Below, one piece after another: positions 35,694-46,480 of a DNA stretch of 64,000 nucleotides. Numbering within the stretch: position 1 is the first letter of the stretch; each line of letters starts with the position of its first letter. Under the pieces are notes generated by a model that had not been told where the DNA came from, did no database searches, and saw only the letters and a list, made by a program, of their open reading frames with translations. The translations under genes and the position numbers were made by a program. Source of the stretch: an uncultured Mucilaginibacter sp. (lineage in GTDB: Bacteria; Bacteroidota; Bacteroidia; Sphingobacteriales; Sphingobacteriaceae); assembly GCF_937859865.1 (NCBI RefSeq), contig NZ_CALMAT010000130.1, forward strand, positions 1 to 64,000, read 5' to 3'.

Positions 35694-38453
35694 ATGAAAA
35701 AATGTTACTTGGTTTTTTTCCTGCTGATCCTTATAAAAGTTGCGTTTGCACAACAACCGCCAAAAACTTTTAGCGTCAATTTTCATGGAGCCAACATTGA
35801 ACAGTTTGTTGCTGAATTGGAATTAAAAAGCGGCTATCATTTTTATTACAATCCAGTGCAATTTGACAGTTTGAAAATTACTTTGGAAGTTGTAAATGTG
35901 CCTTTGCAAACTATTTTAGATCGGTCTTTTCGCAATACAAATTTTCATTATGCCATCGTTGAGCAGCAAGTTTTCCTTACGAAAGGAAGGGAAATACAGA
36001 CAACGCTTGCAGCCGGTTTTTTTAAAGGAAAGGCAGGAGATGTGCCGCATGAAACAATTCCAATAACAGATTATACCAACGATCAGGATAAAAAAATACC
36101 GGAAGCAACGACAGAAAACAAGCTTTACGAAATCGGGATAAAAACAAACGAAATCAAATCGGGAACGGCCACGCTTGCCGGTTATGTAAAAGACATTAAA
36201 TCCGGCGAGGCGGTTATTGGTGCAAGTATCCGTGTGGTTGATTCTAAAATTGGAATTGCGACGGACCAGTTTGGTTACTATTCCCTCACTTTGCCGCGCG
36301 GCAGGCAAACATTAAGTATCCGGGGTTTGGGCATGCGTGATACCCGGCGGCAAATTATGTTGTACAGCAACGGGAAGTTGAATATTGAAATGCAGGAACA
36401 AATTACCTCGTTAAAAGAAGTACGGATTTCTGCGGAAAAAGTAGCCAATGTACGGAGCGGGGAATTGGGCGTAAACCGGCTGGATATAAAAGCGATCAAA
36501 CAAGTGCCGGCAGTTTTTGGGGAAGCCGATGTGTTGCGGGTGATTTTGACACTGCCAGGCGTGCAATCTGTTGGGGAAGCGACTACGGGGTTTAATGTCC
36601 GTGGCGGCGCTGCCGATCAAAACCTGATCTTGTTGAACGATGCGACCATTTACAACCCGGCGCATTTTTTTGGTTTTTTCTCTGCTTTCAATCCTGATAT
36701 TGTGAAGGATGTTCAGTTGTATAAAAGCAGTATCCCGGAGAAATACGGCGGCCGTTTGTCTTCTGTTTTGGATGTAACCGACCGCGAAGGAAACAAGAAG
36801 AAGTTTACCGGTTCGGCAGGTATTGGTTTGCTTACCAGCAGATTAAATATTGAAGGGCCGATTATCAAGGATAAAACTTCTTTTATTTTTGGCGGCCGCA
36901 CCACTTATTCTGATTGGTTGCTGAAGTTGTTGCCCGAAGACTACAAACACAGCCAGGCTTCTTTTTATGATTTGAACCTGGATATCAGCCACCAAATCAA
37001 CGACCGGAATAATATTTACATCACCAGTTACCTCAGCAACGATAAATTTAAGTTAAACAGCGATACGGCTTATGCTTACAGCAACAGCAATGTCAACATC
37101 AAATGGAAGCATAATTTTAGCAATAAGTTTTATAGTGTTTTTACGGCAGGAAATGATCATTACCAATACAATACTTCGAGTTCCGATAATCCTGTAAATG
37201 CTTATAAGCTGGGTTTTGATATCAACCAAACTAATTTTAAAGCAGATTTTACTTATTACGTCAACCCAAAAAATACGATTGATTTTGGGCTGGGCTCTAT
37301 TTTGTACAAACTCAATCCCGGTGATTTTGAACCAAACGGAAGCAAATCTTTAGTAGTGCCAAATGTTGTACCGGCAGAACGGGCTTTAGAAAGCGCTTTG
37401 TATTTGGGCGATAAGTATGACATTACGCCTGATTTGTTAGTGAGTTTCGGCTTGCGTTATTCTTTGTATAATTATCTTGGCCCGCAAACGGTTAATTATT
37501 ACGCGCCCAATTTGCCGAGGGAAAGTGTGAACCTGATTGACAGCACGACTTATAAAAAGAACCAGGTGATCAATACTTATCATGGCCCGGAGATCAGGGC
37601 TTCGGTAAGGTATAATCTGGGCGATAATTCTTCCATCAAAGCAGGTTACAATACGTTGAGGCAATACATTCATTTGCTTTCCAACACCACAGCTATTTCG
37701 CCTACCGATGTTTGGAAGTTAAGCGATCCGAACATCAAACCACAATACGGCGACCAGGTTTCTTTAGGTTTATACCACAATGCAAAAGCAAATACCATTG
37801 AGCTTTCTGTGGAAGTGTATTATAAAAGGTTGAAGGATTACTTGGATTATAAAAGCGGCGCAACCTTGGTATTGAACCATCATGTGGAAACAGATGTGGT
37901 CAACACACAAGGAAAGGCTTACGGCGCAGAATTTTTACTGCGCAAAACGGCAGGGAAACTTAATGGTTGGATGAGCTATACTTACTCACGTACTTTTTTA
38001 AAACAGGACGACCCGAATGCGGGAGATTTGATCAACAAAGGCAATTATTATCCGGCAAATTTTGATAAACCACACGATTTTAACTTTACCGGCAATTACC
38101 GTTTGTCGCACCGCTTCAGTTTTTCTTTAAATGCCACTTACAGTACCGGCCGGCCGATTACTTTGCCGATTGCCAAGTATAATTATGCAGGAGCTGAAAG
38201 GGTTTATTATTCGGACCGGAACCAATACCGTATCCCGGATTATTTCCGAATGGATTTTTCGATGAACATCGAAGGCAACCATAAAGTGCATCAGCGCACG
38301 CATAATTCCTGGACAATTGGCGTTTATAATTTAACAGGCCGGCAAAATGCCTATTCAACTTATTTTACCGAGCAGGGCGGCGCGATCAATGGCTACCAGC
38401 TGTCCATTTTTGCAAAGCCAATTCCTTTTGTAAACTATAACATCAGATTTTAA
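35694..38453 (+). CDS. TonB-dependent receptor with N-terminal STN and carboxypeptidase-like domains
   Basis: 919 residues from the ATG at 35694 (signal peptide MKKCYLVFFLLILIKVAFAQ); the track start overlaps the previous gene. Domain order: STN (about 25-95, FVAELELKSGYHFYYNP), a Lys/Asp/Glu linker, carboxypeptidase-regulatory-like sandwich (about 170-240), plug (GELGVNRLDIKAIKQVPA, then FNVRGGAADQNLILLNDA), barrel to the C-terminal Phe. An STN domain usually reports ligand to an anti-sigma factor, but no FecR/FecI pair is in the cassette, so signalling would be in trans. A DUF4249 gene follows, as often seen. Confidence 0.92.
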   Translation: MKKCYLVFFLLILIKVAFAQQPPKTFSVNFHGANIEQFVAELELKSGYHFYYNPVQFDSLKITLEVVNVPLQTILDRSFRNTNFHYAIVEQQVFLTKGREIQTTLAAGFFKGKAGDVPHETIPITDYTNDQDKKIPEATTENKLYEIGIKTNEIKSGTATLAGYVKDIKSGEAVIGASIRVVDSKIGIATDQFGYYSLTLPRGRQTLSIRGLGMRDTRRQIMLYSNGKLNIEMQEQITSLKEVRISAEKVANVRSGELGVNRLDIKAIKQVPAVFGEADVLRVILTLPGVQSVGEATTGFNVRGGAADQNLILLNDATIYNPAHFFGFFSAFNPDIVKDVQLYKSSIPEKYGGRLSSVLDVTDREGNKKKFTGSAGIGLLTSRLNIEGPIIKDKTSFIFGGRTTYSDWLLKLLPEDYKHSQASFYDLNLDISHQINDRNNIYITSYLSNDKFKLNSDTAYAYSNSNVNIKWKHNFSNKFYSVFTAGNDHYQYNTSSSDNPVNAYKLGFDINQTNFKADFTYYVNPKNTIDFGLGSILYKLNPGDFEPNGSKSLVVPNVVPAERALESALYLGDKYDITPDLLVSFGLRYSLYNYLGPQTVNYYAPNLPRESVNLIDSTTYKKNQVINTYHGPEIRASVRYNLGDNSSIKAGYNTLRQYIHLLSNTTAISPTDVWKLSDPNIKPQYGDQVSLGLYHNAKANTIELSVEVYYKRLKDYLDYKSGATLVLNHHVETDVVNTQGKAYGAEFLLRKTAGKLNGWMSYTYSRTFLKQDDPNAGDLINKGNYYPANFDKPHDFNFTGNYRLSHRFSFSLNATYSTGRPITLPIAKYNYAGAERVYYSDRNQYRIPDYFRMDFSMNIEGNHKVHQRTHNSWTIGVYNLTGRQNAYSTYFTEQGGAINGYQLSIFAKPIPFVNYNIRF

Positions 38454-38457
38454 ATTT

Positions 38458-39606
38458 ATGAAAAGTAAGATGCTTCTTTTATGGCTGTTTATTCTAAGTT
38501 TAAATCTTAGTTGTAAAAAGCCTTATAATCCTCCTGCAGTAAATGCGCCCAATAGTTATCTGGTGGTAGAAGGTGTAATTAACGGCAATTCCGACTCCAC
38601 CATTATCAAGCTTAGCCGCACGGTAAATCTCTCTCAAAATACAAAATCTTCTGCTGAAACCAAGGCAAAATTGAATGTTGAAGATATGTCGGGCAATAGT
38701 TATCCCTTAAATGAAGCAAGCAGCGGAAAGTACACTTGCGCCCCGTTAAACCTCGACAGCACGAAAAAATACCGGTTGCATATCCAAACTAATAATGGGA
38801 AAACTTACTTTTCGGACTACGTACAATTTACGTCCACACCTGCAATAGATAGTGTTGGTTATCATGTAACCTCAAACGGGTTGCAGATTTATGCCAACAC
38901 CCACAATCCTAAAAACAATACCCGATATTACCGCTGGGATTTTGCAGAAACCTGGAAGTTTCATTCCAAGTATTATTCGGGCTACGTTACCAATGGTACT
39001 GCTATTGTTCAAAGAAGGGCAGACCAAATGTTTTATTATTGTTTCGGCAGCGATATATCAAGCAACATCATTTTAGGTTCTTCGGAGAAACTGCAACAGG
39101 ATGTGATCTATCAAAACCCAATCACAACTATTCTTTCCACATCCGAAAAAATTGAAATGAAATACAGCATTTTGCTTAAACAATATGGCTTAACAAAAGA
39201 CGCCTATTTGTATTGGCAAAACCTGCAAAAAAACACCGAACAGCTTGGAAGTATATTTGATGCACAACCTTCTACCAGTTCCGGAAATATCCACAATACT
39301 GCCGACCCTACGGAACCTGTTATCGGGTTTATCAGCGCTACAAATGTTAAAAGCAAAAGGGTGTTTATATCGAACGATGCTTTGCCACCGAGCTGGCAAC
39401 CTGCATATCCTTATAATTGCGGCATGGATTCTATTAAAGTCAAAGATGTGGCAGCACTTCTTATTCCTATAGGCTCTACTTTTATCCCGATGAATCCATT
39501 CTCCTATCCTAAAAGTACTATGATAGATGGTTACATCAGTTCTAGCATTGAATGTACCGATTGTACAATTCGCGGAACAGTTAAACAGCCTGTATTCTGG
39601 AAATAA
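38458..39606 (+). CDS. DUF4249 family lipoprotein
   Basis: 382 residues. Lipoprotein signal with lipobox ending NLSC (about Cys 20), then YLVVEGVINGNSDSTIIKLSRT, the characteristic DUF4249 opening, an Ig-like beta region and a CTDC-containing C-terminus (SIECTDCTIRGTVKQP). DUF4249 lipoproteins are nearly always encoded next to a TonB receptor in Bacteroidota and are thought to act at the outer-membrane surface; ligand unknown. Begins 4 nt after the receptor. A 12-mer copy (38470) lies in the signal peptide. Confidence 0.88.
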   Translation: MKSKMLLLWLFILSLNLSCKKPYNPPAVNAPNSYLVVEGVINGNSDSTIIKLSRTVNLSQNTKSSAETKAKLNVEDMSGNSYPLNEASSGKYTCAPLNLDSTKKYRLHIQTNNGKTYFSDYVQFTSTPAIDSVGYHVTSNGLQIYANTHNPKNNTRYYRWDFAETWKFHSKYYSGYVTNGTAIVQRRADQMFYYCFGSDISSNIILGSSEKLQQDVIYQNPITTILSTSEKIEMKYSILLKQYGLTKDAYLYWQNLQKNTEQLGSIFDAQPSTSSGNIHNTADPTEPVIGFISATNVKSKRVFISNDALPPSWQPAYPYNCGMDSIKVKDVAALLIPIGSTFIPMNPFSYPKSTMIDGYISSSIECTDCTIRGTVKQPVFWK

Positions 39607-39618
39607 AGATAAGTAACA

Positions 39619-39696
39619 ATGCTTCTTTTACCCATCAAATTTTGGTGTTTAAAAGTGATAAAAGTTTTAATGTTTTTTAGGTGATAAAAGAAGCAT
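39619..39696. repeat. 78-bp paired-motif inverted repeat between cassette genes
   Basis: ATGCTTCTTTTACCCATCAAATTTTGGTG on the left (with the extension seen in the long elements) and TAAAAGAAGCAT on the right; between DUF4249 and the MG2-like gene, so it may attenuate the distal gene. Confidence 0.65.
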
Positions 39697-39742
39697 CAGC
39701 AACCAACTGAACAAAAGGAATTAGCGATAATAATTGAAAGAT

Positions 39743-42136
39743 ATGTTAAAAAATATTTTAGTCAGTTTTGTAATTGTGCTTTTGCTTTCGTTTGAAAGTA
39801 ATGCACAAACCGCCACTACAATTCAAAACCGTTTTGAGGCTTATCAGCAAAACACTTTCCAGGAAAAGCTCTTTGTGCATACCGATAAAAGCACTTATTT
39901 AACCGGCGAAATATTGTGGTTTAAAATTTACAATGTTGATGCTGGGAACAATAAACCGATCAATATCAGCAAAGTAGCTTATGTAGAAGTGCTGGACGAT
40001 AACCAAATCCCGGTGATACAAGCCAAAATTGCTTTAAAAGAAACCGGCAGCGGAAATGGTTCAGTTTACATTCCGGTTTCTGTAAACAGCGGCAATTATA
40101 AGTTGCGGGCTTACACCAATTGGATGAAAAATTTTAGCGCCGATAGTTATTTTGAAAAAAATATAACCATCATCAATCCTTTAAAATCTCCTGAAATAAC
40201 TTTAAACAAAGCAAAGCCAACTTATGACATTCAGTTTTTCCCGGAAGGCGGAAATTTAGTTAACGGTTTAACCAGCAAAATTGCATTTAAAGTTTTGGGC
40301 GAGGATGGAAAAGGTGTAAACTTTAGAGGTGCAATTATAAACCAACACAACGATACCATTGCAAAATTTCGGCCTTTAAAGTTTGGTATCGGCAACTTTA
40401 GTTTCAAGCCCAATTTAAAAGATGTTTATAAAGCAGTTATTTATGTTGATGCAGAAAACAAACCAATTGTAAAAGAACTGCCTGCAATATTTGATCAGGG
40501 TTATGTGATGCAATTGGCAGACAATGCAAACCAATTAGCCGTAACGGTAAACAGCAATACCGAACATGGCGATGTGTATTTGTTTGCGCATACCAAAAGT
40601 ACTTCTAAATCAATACAAAGTGCAGCTTTGGTAAACGGAACGGCCAAATTTTTAATTGACAAAGCTTTGTTGGGCGAAGGCATATCTCACTTAACGGTAT
40701 TTAACAGCGACAGAAAACCAGTTTGCGAAAGGCTTTATTTTAAACGGCCAGCACAAAAAGTTGTAATCGCTTCTAACCCAAATCAGGAACAATATGGCGT
40801 AAGAAAAAAGGTTAACGTTGCTATTTCGGTTAAAGATTTGCGAGGCCAGCCTTTGGTTTCTGATTTGTCTATGTCGGTTTATCAAATAGATTCGCTTCAA
40901 ACTACAGAACCAGGCGATCTAATTAATTATTTATGGCTCACTTCGGATTTAAAAGGCAACATCGAATCGCCGGATTATTATTTCAAAAATAAAGATGCAG
41001 AAGCAGACCAAGCCATTGATAATTTAATGCTTTCGCAAGGTTGGAGCAGGTTTAAATGGGAAGAAATATTAAAAAGTCTCCAGCCTTCATTTTCATTTCT
41101 TCCCGAATATACCGGGCATTTGGTTACGGCAAAATTAACCGGTATTTCCAACAACCAACCTGAAAAAAATATTACTGCTTATTTTGCCGTGCCGGGAAAA
41201 CGTGTACAACTATATACTGCAAAAAGCGATTCGACAGGGAAATTGATCTTCAATACAAAAGATTTTTACGGTCCGGGAGAGATTGTGGTGCAAACCAATA
41301 CAGAAAAAGACAGCACTTACCGCATTGATATTTTAAGCCCTTTTTCCGAAAAATATTCCAAAAGTACTTTGCCGGTTTTTACTTTAACCGGCCAAATGCA
41401 AAATGCACTTAAAGCGCGGAGTTTGGATATGCAAGTCCAAAACCTATATGCCGGGAATCAGTTGAAGCAGTTTTACAATCCGAAAATTGACAGCAGCTCT
41501 TTTTACGGCAAATCATTTTTCCCCTACAAATTGGATGACTATACCAGGTTTACCACAATGGAAGAAGTTTTGCGCGAATATATAAGATCATTGATTGTGG
41601 TAAAACAGCAAAAGCGGTTCCATATCAGGATTATCAGCGAAAAGGCAATGTTAAGCGGAGACCCGCTGGTGATGCTGGATGGCGTTCCGGTTTTTAACAT
41701 GGATAAAGTAATGGCGATAGACCCGCTGAAAATACGAAAGCTGGAACTGGTTAAAAGCCCATATTTTTGGCAGTCAACGGAGTTTCAAGGAATAGTAAAC
41801 CTAACGACTTACAAAGGCGATTTGGGCGGGTACGAATTTGACCCTCATGCGGTTATTGTGGATTACGAAGGCATGCAACTGGAGCGCGAATTTTATTCGC
41901 CCGTGTACGAAAGCAGCCAGCAAATGGCCAGCCGGCTTCCCGATTTTAGAAACGTGCTTTACTGGTCGCCATCCGTTTTTACCAATGCAAACGGAAAAAC
42001 ACAGATAAACTTTTATACTTCGGATAGAACCGGAAATTACATTGGCGTATTACAAGGCATCACCGCAGCAGGCGAAGCAGGAAGCCAGTATTTTAAATTT
42101 AGTGTGAAGCAGGATTACACGGCGGGGCTGAAATAA
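39743..42136 (+). CDS. MG2/alpha-2-macroglobulin-like secreted protein with TonB-plug-like C-terminus
   Basis: 797 residues from the ATG at 39743; the track begins at a TTG three codons earlier. Signal peptide (MLKNILVSFVIVLLLSFESNAQ). N-terminal macroglobulin-type domain (FVHTDKSTYLTGEILWFKIYNVD, then SGNYKLRAYTNWMKNF) as in MG2 domains; several further beta sandwich regions; near the C-terminus a plug-like piece, VMLDGVPVFNMDKVMAIDPLKIRKLELVK, as in TonB-receptor plugs but without a barrel. Such proteins accompany TonB receptors in Bacteroidota with unknown role. No thioester motif is seen, so a trapping function is doubtful. Confidence 0.75.
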   Translation: MLKNILVSFVIVLLLSFESNAQTATTIQNRFEAYQQNTFQEKLFVHTDKSTYLTGEILWFKIYNVDAGNNKPINISKVAYVEVLDDNQIPVIQAKIALKETGSGNGSVYIPVSVNSGNYKLRAYTNWMKNFSADSYFEKNITIINPLKSPEITLNKAKPTYDIQFFPEGGNLVNGLTSKIAFKVLGEDGKGVNFRGAIINQHNDTIAKFRPLKFGIGNFSFKPNLKDVYKAVIYVDAENKPIVKELPAIFDQGYVMQLADNANQLAVTVNSNTEHGDVYLFAHTKSTSKSIQSAALVNGTAKFLIDKALLGEGISHLTVFNSDRKPVCERLYFKRPAQKVVIASNPNQEQYGVRKKVNVAISVKDLRGQPLVSDLSMSVYQIDSLQTTEPGDLINYLWLTSDLKGNIESPDYYFKNKDAEADQAIDNLMLSQGWSRFKWEEILKSLQPSFSFLPEYTGHLVTAKLTGISNNQPEKNITAYFAVPGKRVQLYTAKSDSTGKLIFNTKDFYGPGEIVVQTNTEKDSTYRIDILSPFSEKYSKSTLPVFTLTGQMQNALKARSLDMQVQNLYAGNQLKQFYNPKIDSSSFYGKSFFPYKLDDYTRFTTMEEVLREYIRSLIVVKQQKRFHIRIISEKAMLSGDPLVMLDGVPVFNMDKVMAIDPLKIRKLELVKSPYFWQSTEFQGIVNLTTYKGDLGGYEFDPHAVIVDYEGMQLEREFYSPVYESSQQMASRLPDFRNVLYWSPSVFTNANGKTQINFYTSDRTGNYIGVLQGITAAGEAGSQYFKFSVKQDYTAGLK

Positions 42137-42186
42137 ATTATAACTTGTCGTGATATTAGCAATATATATTGTATTTTATTTGATTT

Positions 42187-42369
42187 ATGTTAAACAAAGA
42201 GCAGTTAATTCAAACTATTAAAGAATTGCCAGAAAGCTTTTCGTTTGATGATTTGTTAGATAGCCTTCTTCTGATTCAAAAAATAAAAACAGGACTTGAG
42301 CAGTCAGCAGCAGGCGAAACTTTAACAACGGAAGAAGCTAAACAAAAATTGAATAAGTGGTTGAAATAA
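42187..42369 (+). CDS. Small ParD-like antitoxin candidate, no toxin partner
   Basis: 60 residues: MLNKEQLIQTIKELPESFSFD followed by a helix and GETLTTEEAKQKLNKWLK. This layout (helix, short linker, EEAKQKL...WLK tail) is typical of small Bacteroidota antitoxins normally found directly before a RelE/ParE toxin. Here the next gene is pdxJ and no toxin-sized ORF lies between. Expression not proven; an orphan antitoxin is the best reading. Confidence 0.6.
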   Translation: MLNKEQLIQTIKELPESFSFDDLLDSLLLIQKIKTGLEQSAAGETLTTEEAKQKLNKWLK

Positions 42370-42446
42370 GCTAAATCATACAAATTTTTACCCGATAAAA
42401 ACAGCATTGCCCCAAACATCTTCCCCAATTCCCTACTTTTACCAGC

Positions 42447-43163
42447 ATGACGCATCTTTCCGTAAACATCAATAAAATCGCAACCCTGCGCAATTCGCGC
42501 GGCGGCAATAACCCAGATTTGGTAAAAGTAGCTTTGGATTGCGAACGTTTTGGTGCCGAAGGAATTACCGTTCATCCCCGGCCTGATGAAAGGCATATCC
42601 GTTACCAGGATGTTTTCGATTTAAAAAAAGTTATTGCGACTGAATTTAACATCGAAGGCAACTGCCAGGAACAGAAATTTGTGGATTTGGTGCTGGCCAA
42701 TAAACCGGCACAAGTTACTTTGGTTCCCGATGTTTTAGGGCAGATCACTTCCAACCACGGTTGGGACACGATCAAAAACCAGGATTATCTAAAACAAATT
42801 ATTGCTGTTTTTAAGGCAGAAAATATCCGTGTTTCTATTTTTGTTGATCCTGTTGTAGAAATGGTAGAAGCGGCCGCAACCACCGGAACAGACAGAATCG
42901 AATTGTACACTGAAAGTTATGCTGCTAATTATCATCAAAACAAAGAACAAGCGATTGCACCTTACATAAAAGCTGCCGAAAAAGCAGTTGAATTAGGTTT
43001 AGGTTTAAACGCTGGCCACGATTTGGATTTGCACAATTTAAAATACTTCGCCCAAAATATTCCCGGTTTGCTGGAAGTTAGTATTGGCCATGCTTTAATT
43101 GCGGATGCTTTGTATTTGGGTTTGGAAAACACGATACAGATGTACAAGCGGTGTTTGGCGTAA
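42447..43163 (+). CDS. pdxJ: Pyridoxine 5'-phosphate synthase
   Basis: 238 residues, TIM barrel. Condenses 1-deoxyxylulose 5-phosphate with 3-amino-2-oxopropyl phosphate to give pyridoxine phosphate. Conserved [40 protein letters not shown], a C-terminal [12 protein letters not shown] and [22 protein letters not shown] element ends about five nt upstream, implying a very short leader. It supplies PLP, used by several products here (ltaE, gcvP, argD), but it is not co-transcribed with them. A 12-mer copy (42396) precedes and a pair follows. Confidence 0.95.
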   Translation: MTHLSVNINKIATLRNSRGGNNPDLVKVALDCERFGAEGITVHPRPDERHIRYQDVFDLKKVIATEFNIEGNCQEQKFVDLVLANKPAQVTLVPDVLGQITSNHGWDTIKNQDYLKQIIAVFKAENIRVSIFVDPVVEMVEAAATTGTDRIELYTESYAANYHQNKEQAIAPYIKAAEKAVELGLGLNAGHDLDLHNLKYFAQNIPGLLEVSIGHALIADALYLGLENTIQMYKRCLA

Positions 43164-43180
43164 AGCAATTTCCGTTGTTG

Positions 43181-43262
43181 ATGCTTCTTTTATCGTGCAA
43201 AAATCACTGCAGCAGGTTTTCGCTTTTTTACCAATCTGAAAAAACAGTGCTAAAAGAAGCAT
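43181..43262. repeat. 82-bp paired-motif inverted repeat between pdxJ and gcvP
   Basis: ATGCTTCTTTTATCGTG and its partner GTGCTAAAAGAAGCAT, 18 nt past the pdxJ stop; the middle contains CACTGCAG and a T-rich stretch. Confidence 0.65.
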
Positions 43263-43305
43263 TCCAAAACTTTATGTAAATCTCCTGTAACGATTGCACA
43301 AAACA

Positions 43306-43336
43306 TTGACCGTCAAAACCCAAAGCCTTACCTTTG
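43306..43336 (+). promoter_or_regulatory. gcvP promoter
   Basis: TTG, 20 nt, TACCTTTG: an exact match to the Bacteroidota -33/-7 layout, 26 nt before the ATG. No glycine riboswitch is visible upstream. Confidence 0.7.
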
Positions 43337-43362
43337 CGCCTTAAATTCATCCAGCAAACTAC

Positions 43363-46254
43363 ATGAAGTTAAATATCAATTACCAGGAAAAATTTCAACA
43401 TCGTCATATCGCCCCGGATCAGCCAGAAACCGACGCAATGCTACATCAAATTGGTGTAGTATCGGTTGATGAACTGATCGATCAAACCGTTCCAGCCGCA
43501 ATCAGACTTAAAAATCCGCTCAATTTGCCTCCTGCCAAAAGCGAATTTGATTATCTAAACAGCTTAAAAATTACGGCCTCAAAAAATAAAGTCTTTAAAA
43601 GTTTTATCGGAAAAGGTTATTACGATGTGATCGTTCCGGGCGTTATCCAACGTAACATTTTGGAAAACCCGGGCTGGTACACGCAATACACACCTTACCA
43701 GGCCGAGATTGCGCAAGGCCGTTTGCAGGCTTTGCTCAATTTCCAAACGATGGTGATTGATTTGACCGGAATGGAAATTGCCAATGCTTCTTTGTTGGAT
43801 GAAGGCACGGCCGCTGCCGAAGCGATGTTTATGCAATACAGTTTGCGTAAAAATGCCAAAGCCAAAAAGTTTTTTGTTTCTGCGGAAGTTTTCCCGCAAA
43901 CGATTGATATTTTAAAAACCCGTTCTCAACCTTTGGATTTGGAATTGGTGATCGGTAATCATGAAACTGCTGAGTTGGATGATAGCTTTTTTGGTGCGAT
44001 CATTCAATATCCGGCCTCAAACGGTGAGGTTTACGATTACCGCAACTTTGCCGATTCCCTTCACCAAAAAAATATAAAACTAACTGTTGTTGCTGATTTG
44101 ATGAGCTTGGTTTTGCTCACGCCTCCGGGCGAGTGGGGCGCAGATGTAGTGGTTGGCACAACGCAGCGTTTTGGTGTGCCGATGGGTTTTGGTGGCCCGC
44201 ACGCTGCTTTTTTTGCCACAAAAGATGCCTATAAAAGAAGCATTCCCGGCCGTATCATCGGCGTAACGATTGATAATGCTGGCAATTATGCTTTGCGTAT
44301 GGCTTTGCAAACCCGCGAGCAGCACATTCGTAGGGACAAAGCAACTTCCAATATTTGTACGGCGCAGGCTTTGTTAGCGATAATGGCCGGAATGTATGCC
44401 GCTTATCATGGTGCCGAAGGTTTAAAATTGATTGCAGAACGCATTCATGGTTTAACCGTTTTGCTGTCCGAATCGTTAAAAGCTTTAGGTTACCAACACC
44501 AAAATGAAGTTTATTTTGATACACTGACTTTTGAAACCGGGCAAATTGTTGATACAATTCATTCCGAAGCCTTGAACCAGGAAATGAACTTTTATTATCA
44601 AGGTTCGCTGGTTTCGATTGCTTTGGATGAAACGACTGCTGCGGAAGATATCCAAACCATCGTTAAAATCTTTGCCAAAGCCAAAGGAAAAACTTTGGCC
44701 GATACCAATTTTGATGCGATAAAAGAAGCATTGCAAACGCCGGTTCCAACGGAATTGCAGCGCACTTCTGAATTTTTAAACCATCCGGTTTTTAACACGC
44801 ATCATTCTGAACACGAAATGCTGCGTTATATCAAATCGCTGGAAGCAAAAGATCTTTCTTTATGCAATTCGATGATTCCGTTGGGTTCGTGTACTATGAA
44901 GTTGAATGCAACTACAGAAATGGTTCCGGTTACTTGGCCGGAATTTAGCAAAATGCATCCGTTTGCACCAACTGACCAAGTGGGCGGTTACATGCAGATT
45001 TTTGATGAACTGAACCAATGGCTGAATGAAATCACCGGGTTTGCGGCGATGAGTTTGCAGCCAAATGCCGGTGCACAAGGCGAATATGCTGGTTTACTGG
45101 TGATTCGCGCCTACCATCATGCCAATGGCGACCACCATCGAAATATTGCATTGATCCCTTCTTCGGCACATGGAACCAATCCGGCTTCGGCAGCCATGGC
45201 CGGCATGAAAATCATCGTGGTAAAATGTGATGACAACGGAAACATTGACGTTGCAGATTTGAAAGCGAAAGCCGAACAATACCGCAATGAACTTTCTTGT
45301 TTGATGGTTACGTATCCTTCAACCCACGGCGTTTTTGAAGAATCTATCATCGAAATTTGCGATATTATCCATCAGCACGGCGGCCAGGTTTACATGGATG
45401 GTGCCAACATGAATGCACAAGTTGGTTTAACCAGTCCGGCCAATATTGGTGCCGATGTTTGCCACCTCAACCTGCATAAAACTTTTTGCATTCCGCATGG
45501 CGGCGGCGGCCCGGGCATGGGCCCGATTGGCGTAGCTAAACACTTGGTTCAGTTTTTACCGGGACATGCCATGGTTGATATCGAACAGGGAAAATCTATT
45601 CCGGCAGTTTCGGCAGCTCCTTGGGGTTCGGCTTCTATCTTGCTGATTTCTCATGCTTATATTGCCATGATGGGCAGCGAAGGTTTAACCAATGCTACCC
45701 GTTATGCTATTTTAAACGCCAATTATATTAAATCCCGTTTAGAAAAATATTATCCGGTTTTGTATGCCGGGGCAAACGGAAGATGCGCGCACGAAATGAT
45801 TCTGGATTGTCGCGCTTTCAAAAATTTTGGTATCGAAGTAACGGATATTGCCAAACGGTTGATAGATTACGGTTTCCATGCGCCAACGGTTTCTTTCCCG
45901 GTTGCCGGAACGGTGATGGTGGAGCCGACAGAATCAGAACCTAAACACGAACTTGACCGGTTTTGTGATGCGATGGTTTCTATCCGGAACGAAATTGAAG
46001 ATGTGGCAAACGGTATTTCTGATAAAGCAAATAACCCGCTAAAAAATGCCCCGCATACAGCTGCCGTTGTTACAGATAACGAGTGGGAGCATCCATACAC
46101 ACGGCAAAAAGCAGCTTTCCCGCTGCCTTATGTTGCTGCTTTTAAATTTTGGCCTTCTGTAGGTCGTGTAAACGATACACACGGCGACCGTACTTTAATT
46201 TGTGCATGCCCTCCTTTGGAAAGTTATGCTTTTGAAGAAAGTTTGACCGAATAA
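43363..46254 (+). CDS. gcvP: Glycine dehydrogenase (decarboxylating), single-chain P protein
   Basis: 963 residues, the fused alpha2-type P protein. Decarboxylates glycine on PLP and passes the aminomethyl group to the lipoyl H protein. N half: DFRHIAPD-like start ([17 protein letters not shown]), [16 protein letters not shown] half: PLP lysine in [38 protein letters not shown]. gcvT and gcvH are not in the window. Two 12-mer copies lie inside it in different frames (AYKRSI at 44232, DAIKEAL at 44720). Confidence 0.97.
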   Translation: MKLNINYQEKFQHRHIAPDQPETDAMLHQIGVVSVDELIDQTVPAAIRLKNPLNLPPAKSEFDYLNSLKITASKNKVFKSFIGKGYYDVIVPGVIQRNILENPGWYTQYTPYQAEIAQGRLQALLNFQTMVIDLTGMEIANASLLDEGTAAAEAMFMQYSLRKNAKAKKFFVSAEVFPQTIDILKTRSQPLDLELVIGNHETAELDDSFFGAIIQYPASNGEVYDYRNFADSLHQKNIKLTVVADLMSLVLLTPPGEWGADVVVGTTQRFGVPMGFGGPHAAFFATKDAYKRSIPGRIIGVTIDNAGNYALRMALQTREQHIRRDKATSNICTAQALLAIMAGMYAAYHGAEGLKLIAERIHGLTVLLSESLKALGYQHQNEVYFDTLTFETGQIVDTIHSEALNQEMNFYYQGSLVSIALDETTAAEDIQTIVKIFAKAKGKTLADTNFDAIKEALQTPVPTELQRTSEFLNHPVFNTHHSEHEMLRYIKSLEAKDLSLCNSMIPLGSCTMKLNATTEMVPVTWPEFSKMHPFAPTDQVGGYMQIFDELNQWLNEITGFAAMSLQPNAGAQGEYAGLLVIRAYHHANGDHHRNIALIPSSAHGTNPASAAMAGMKIIVVKCDDNGNIDVADLKAKAEQYRNELSCLMVTYPSTHGVFEESIIEICDIIHQHGGQVYMDGANMNAQVGLTSPANIGADVCHLNLHKTFCIPHGGGGPGMGPIGVAKHLVQFLPGHAMVDIEQGKSIPAVSAAPWGSASILLISHAYIAMMGSEGLTNATRYAILNANYIKSRLEKYYPVLYAGANGRCAHEMILDCRAFKNFGIEVTDIAKRLIDYGFHAPTVSFPVAGTVMVEPTESEPKHELDRFCDAMVSIRNEIEDVANGISDKANNPLKNAPHTAAVVTDNEWEHPYTRQKAAFPLPYVAAFKFWPSVGRVNDTHGDRTLICACPPLESYAFEESLTE

Positions 46255-46480
46255 ATGTATAATTGTAGTGTAAAAGTCATTTAGAATTACAAAAAAATCT
46301 GCTTTTCTAATTTCAGCGTAACAGTATTAATGTCTTTTATAGGATATTAAGCGCACGTTATTTCTCTATAGTCTAAAGAAAATCGTTTTGTGCCGCTTGA
46401 GATTGTAATTTTATTAAGGTGCTAAAAAATTTATTATGCATGTACCGAACTTTCATGCTTTTACTTTCGTACAAACTTAT

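Noticed and set aside
43164-43362. Glycine riboswitch upstream of gcvP
   Set aside because: No conserved tandem aptamer features; the leader from the mapped promoter element is only about 20 nt.
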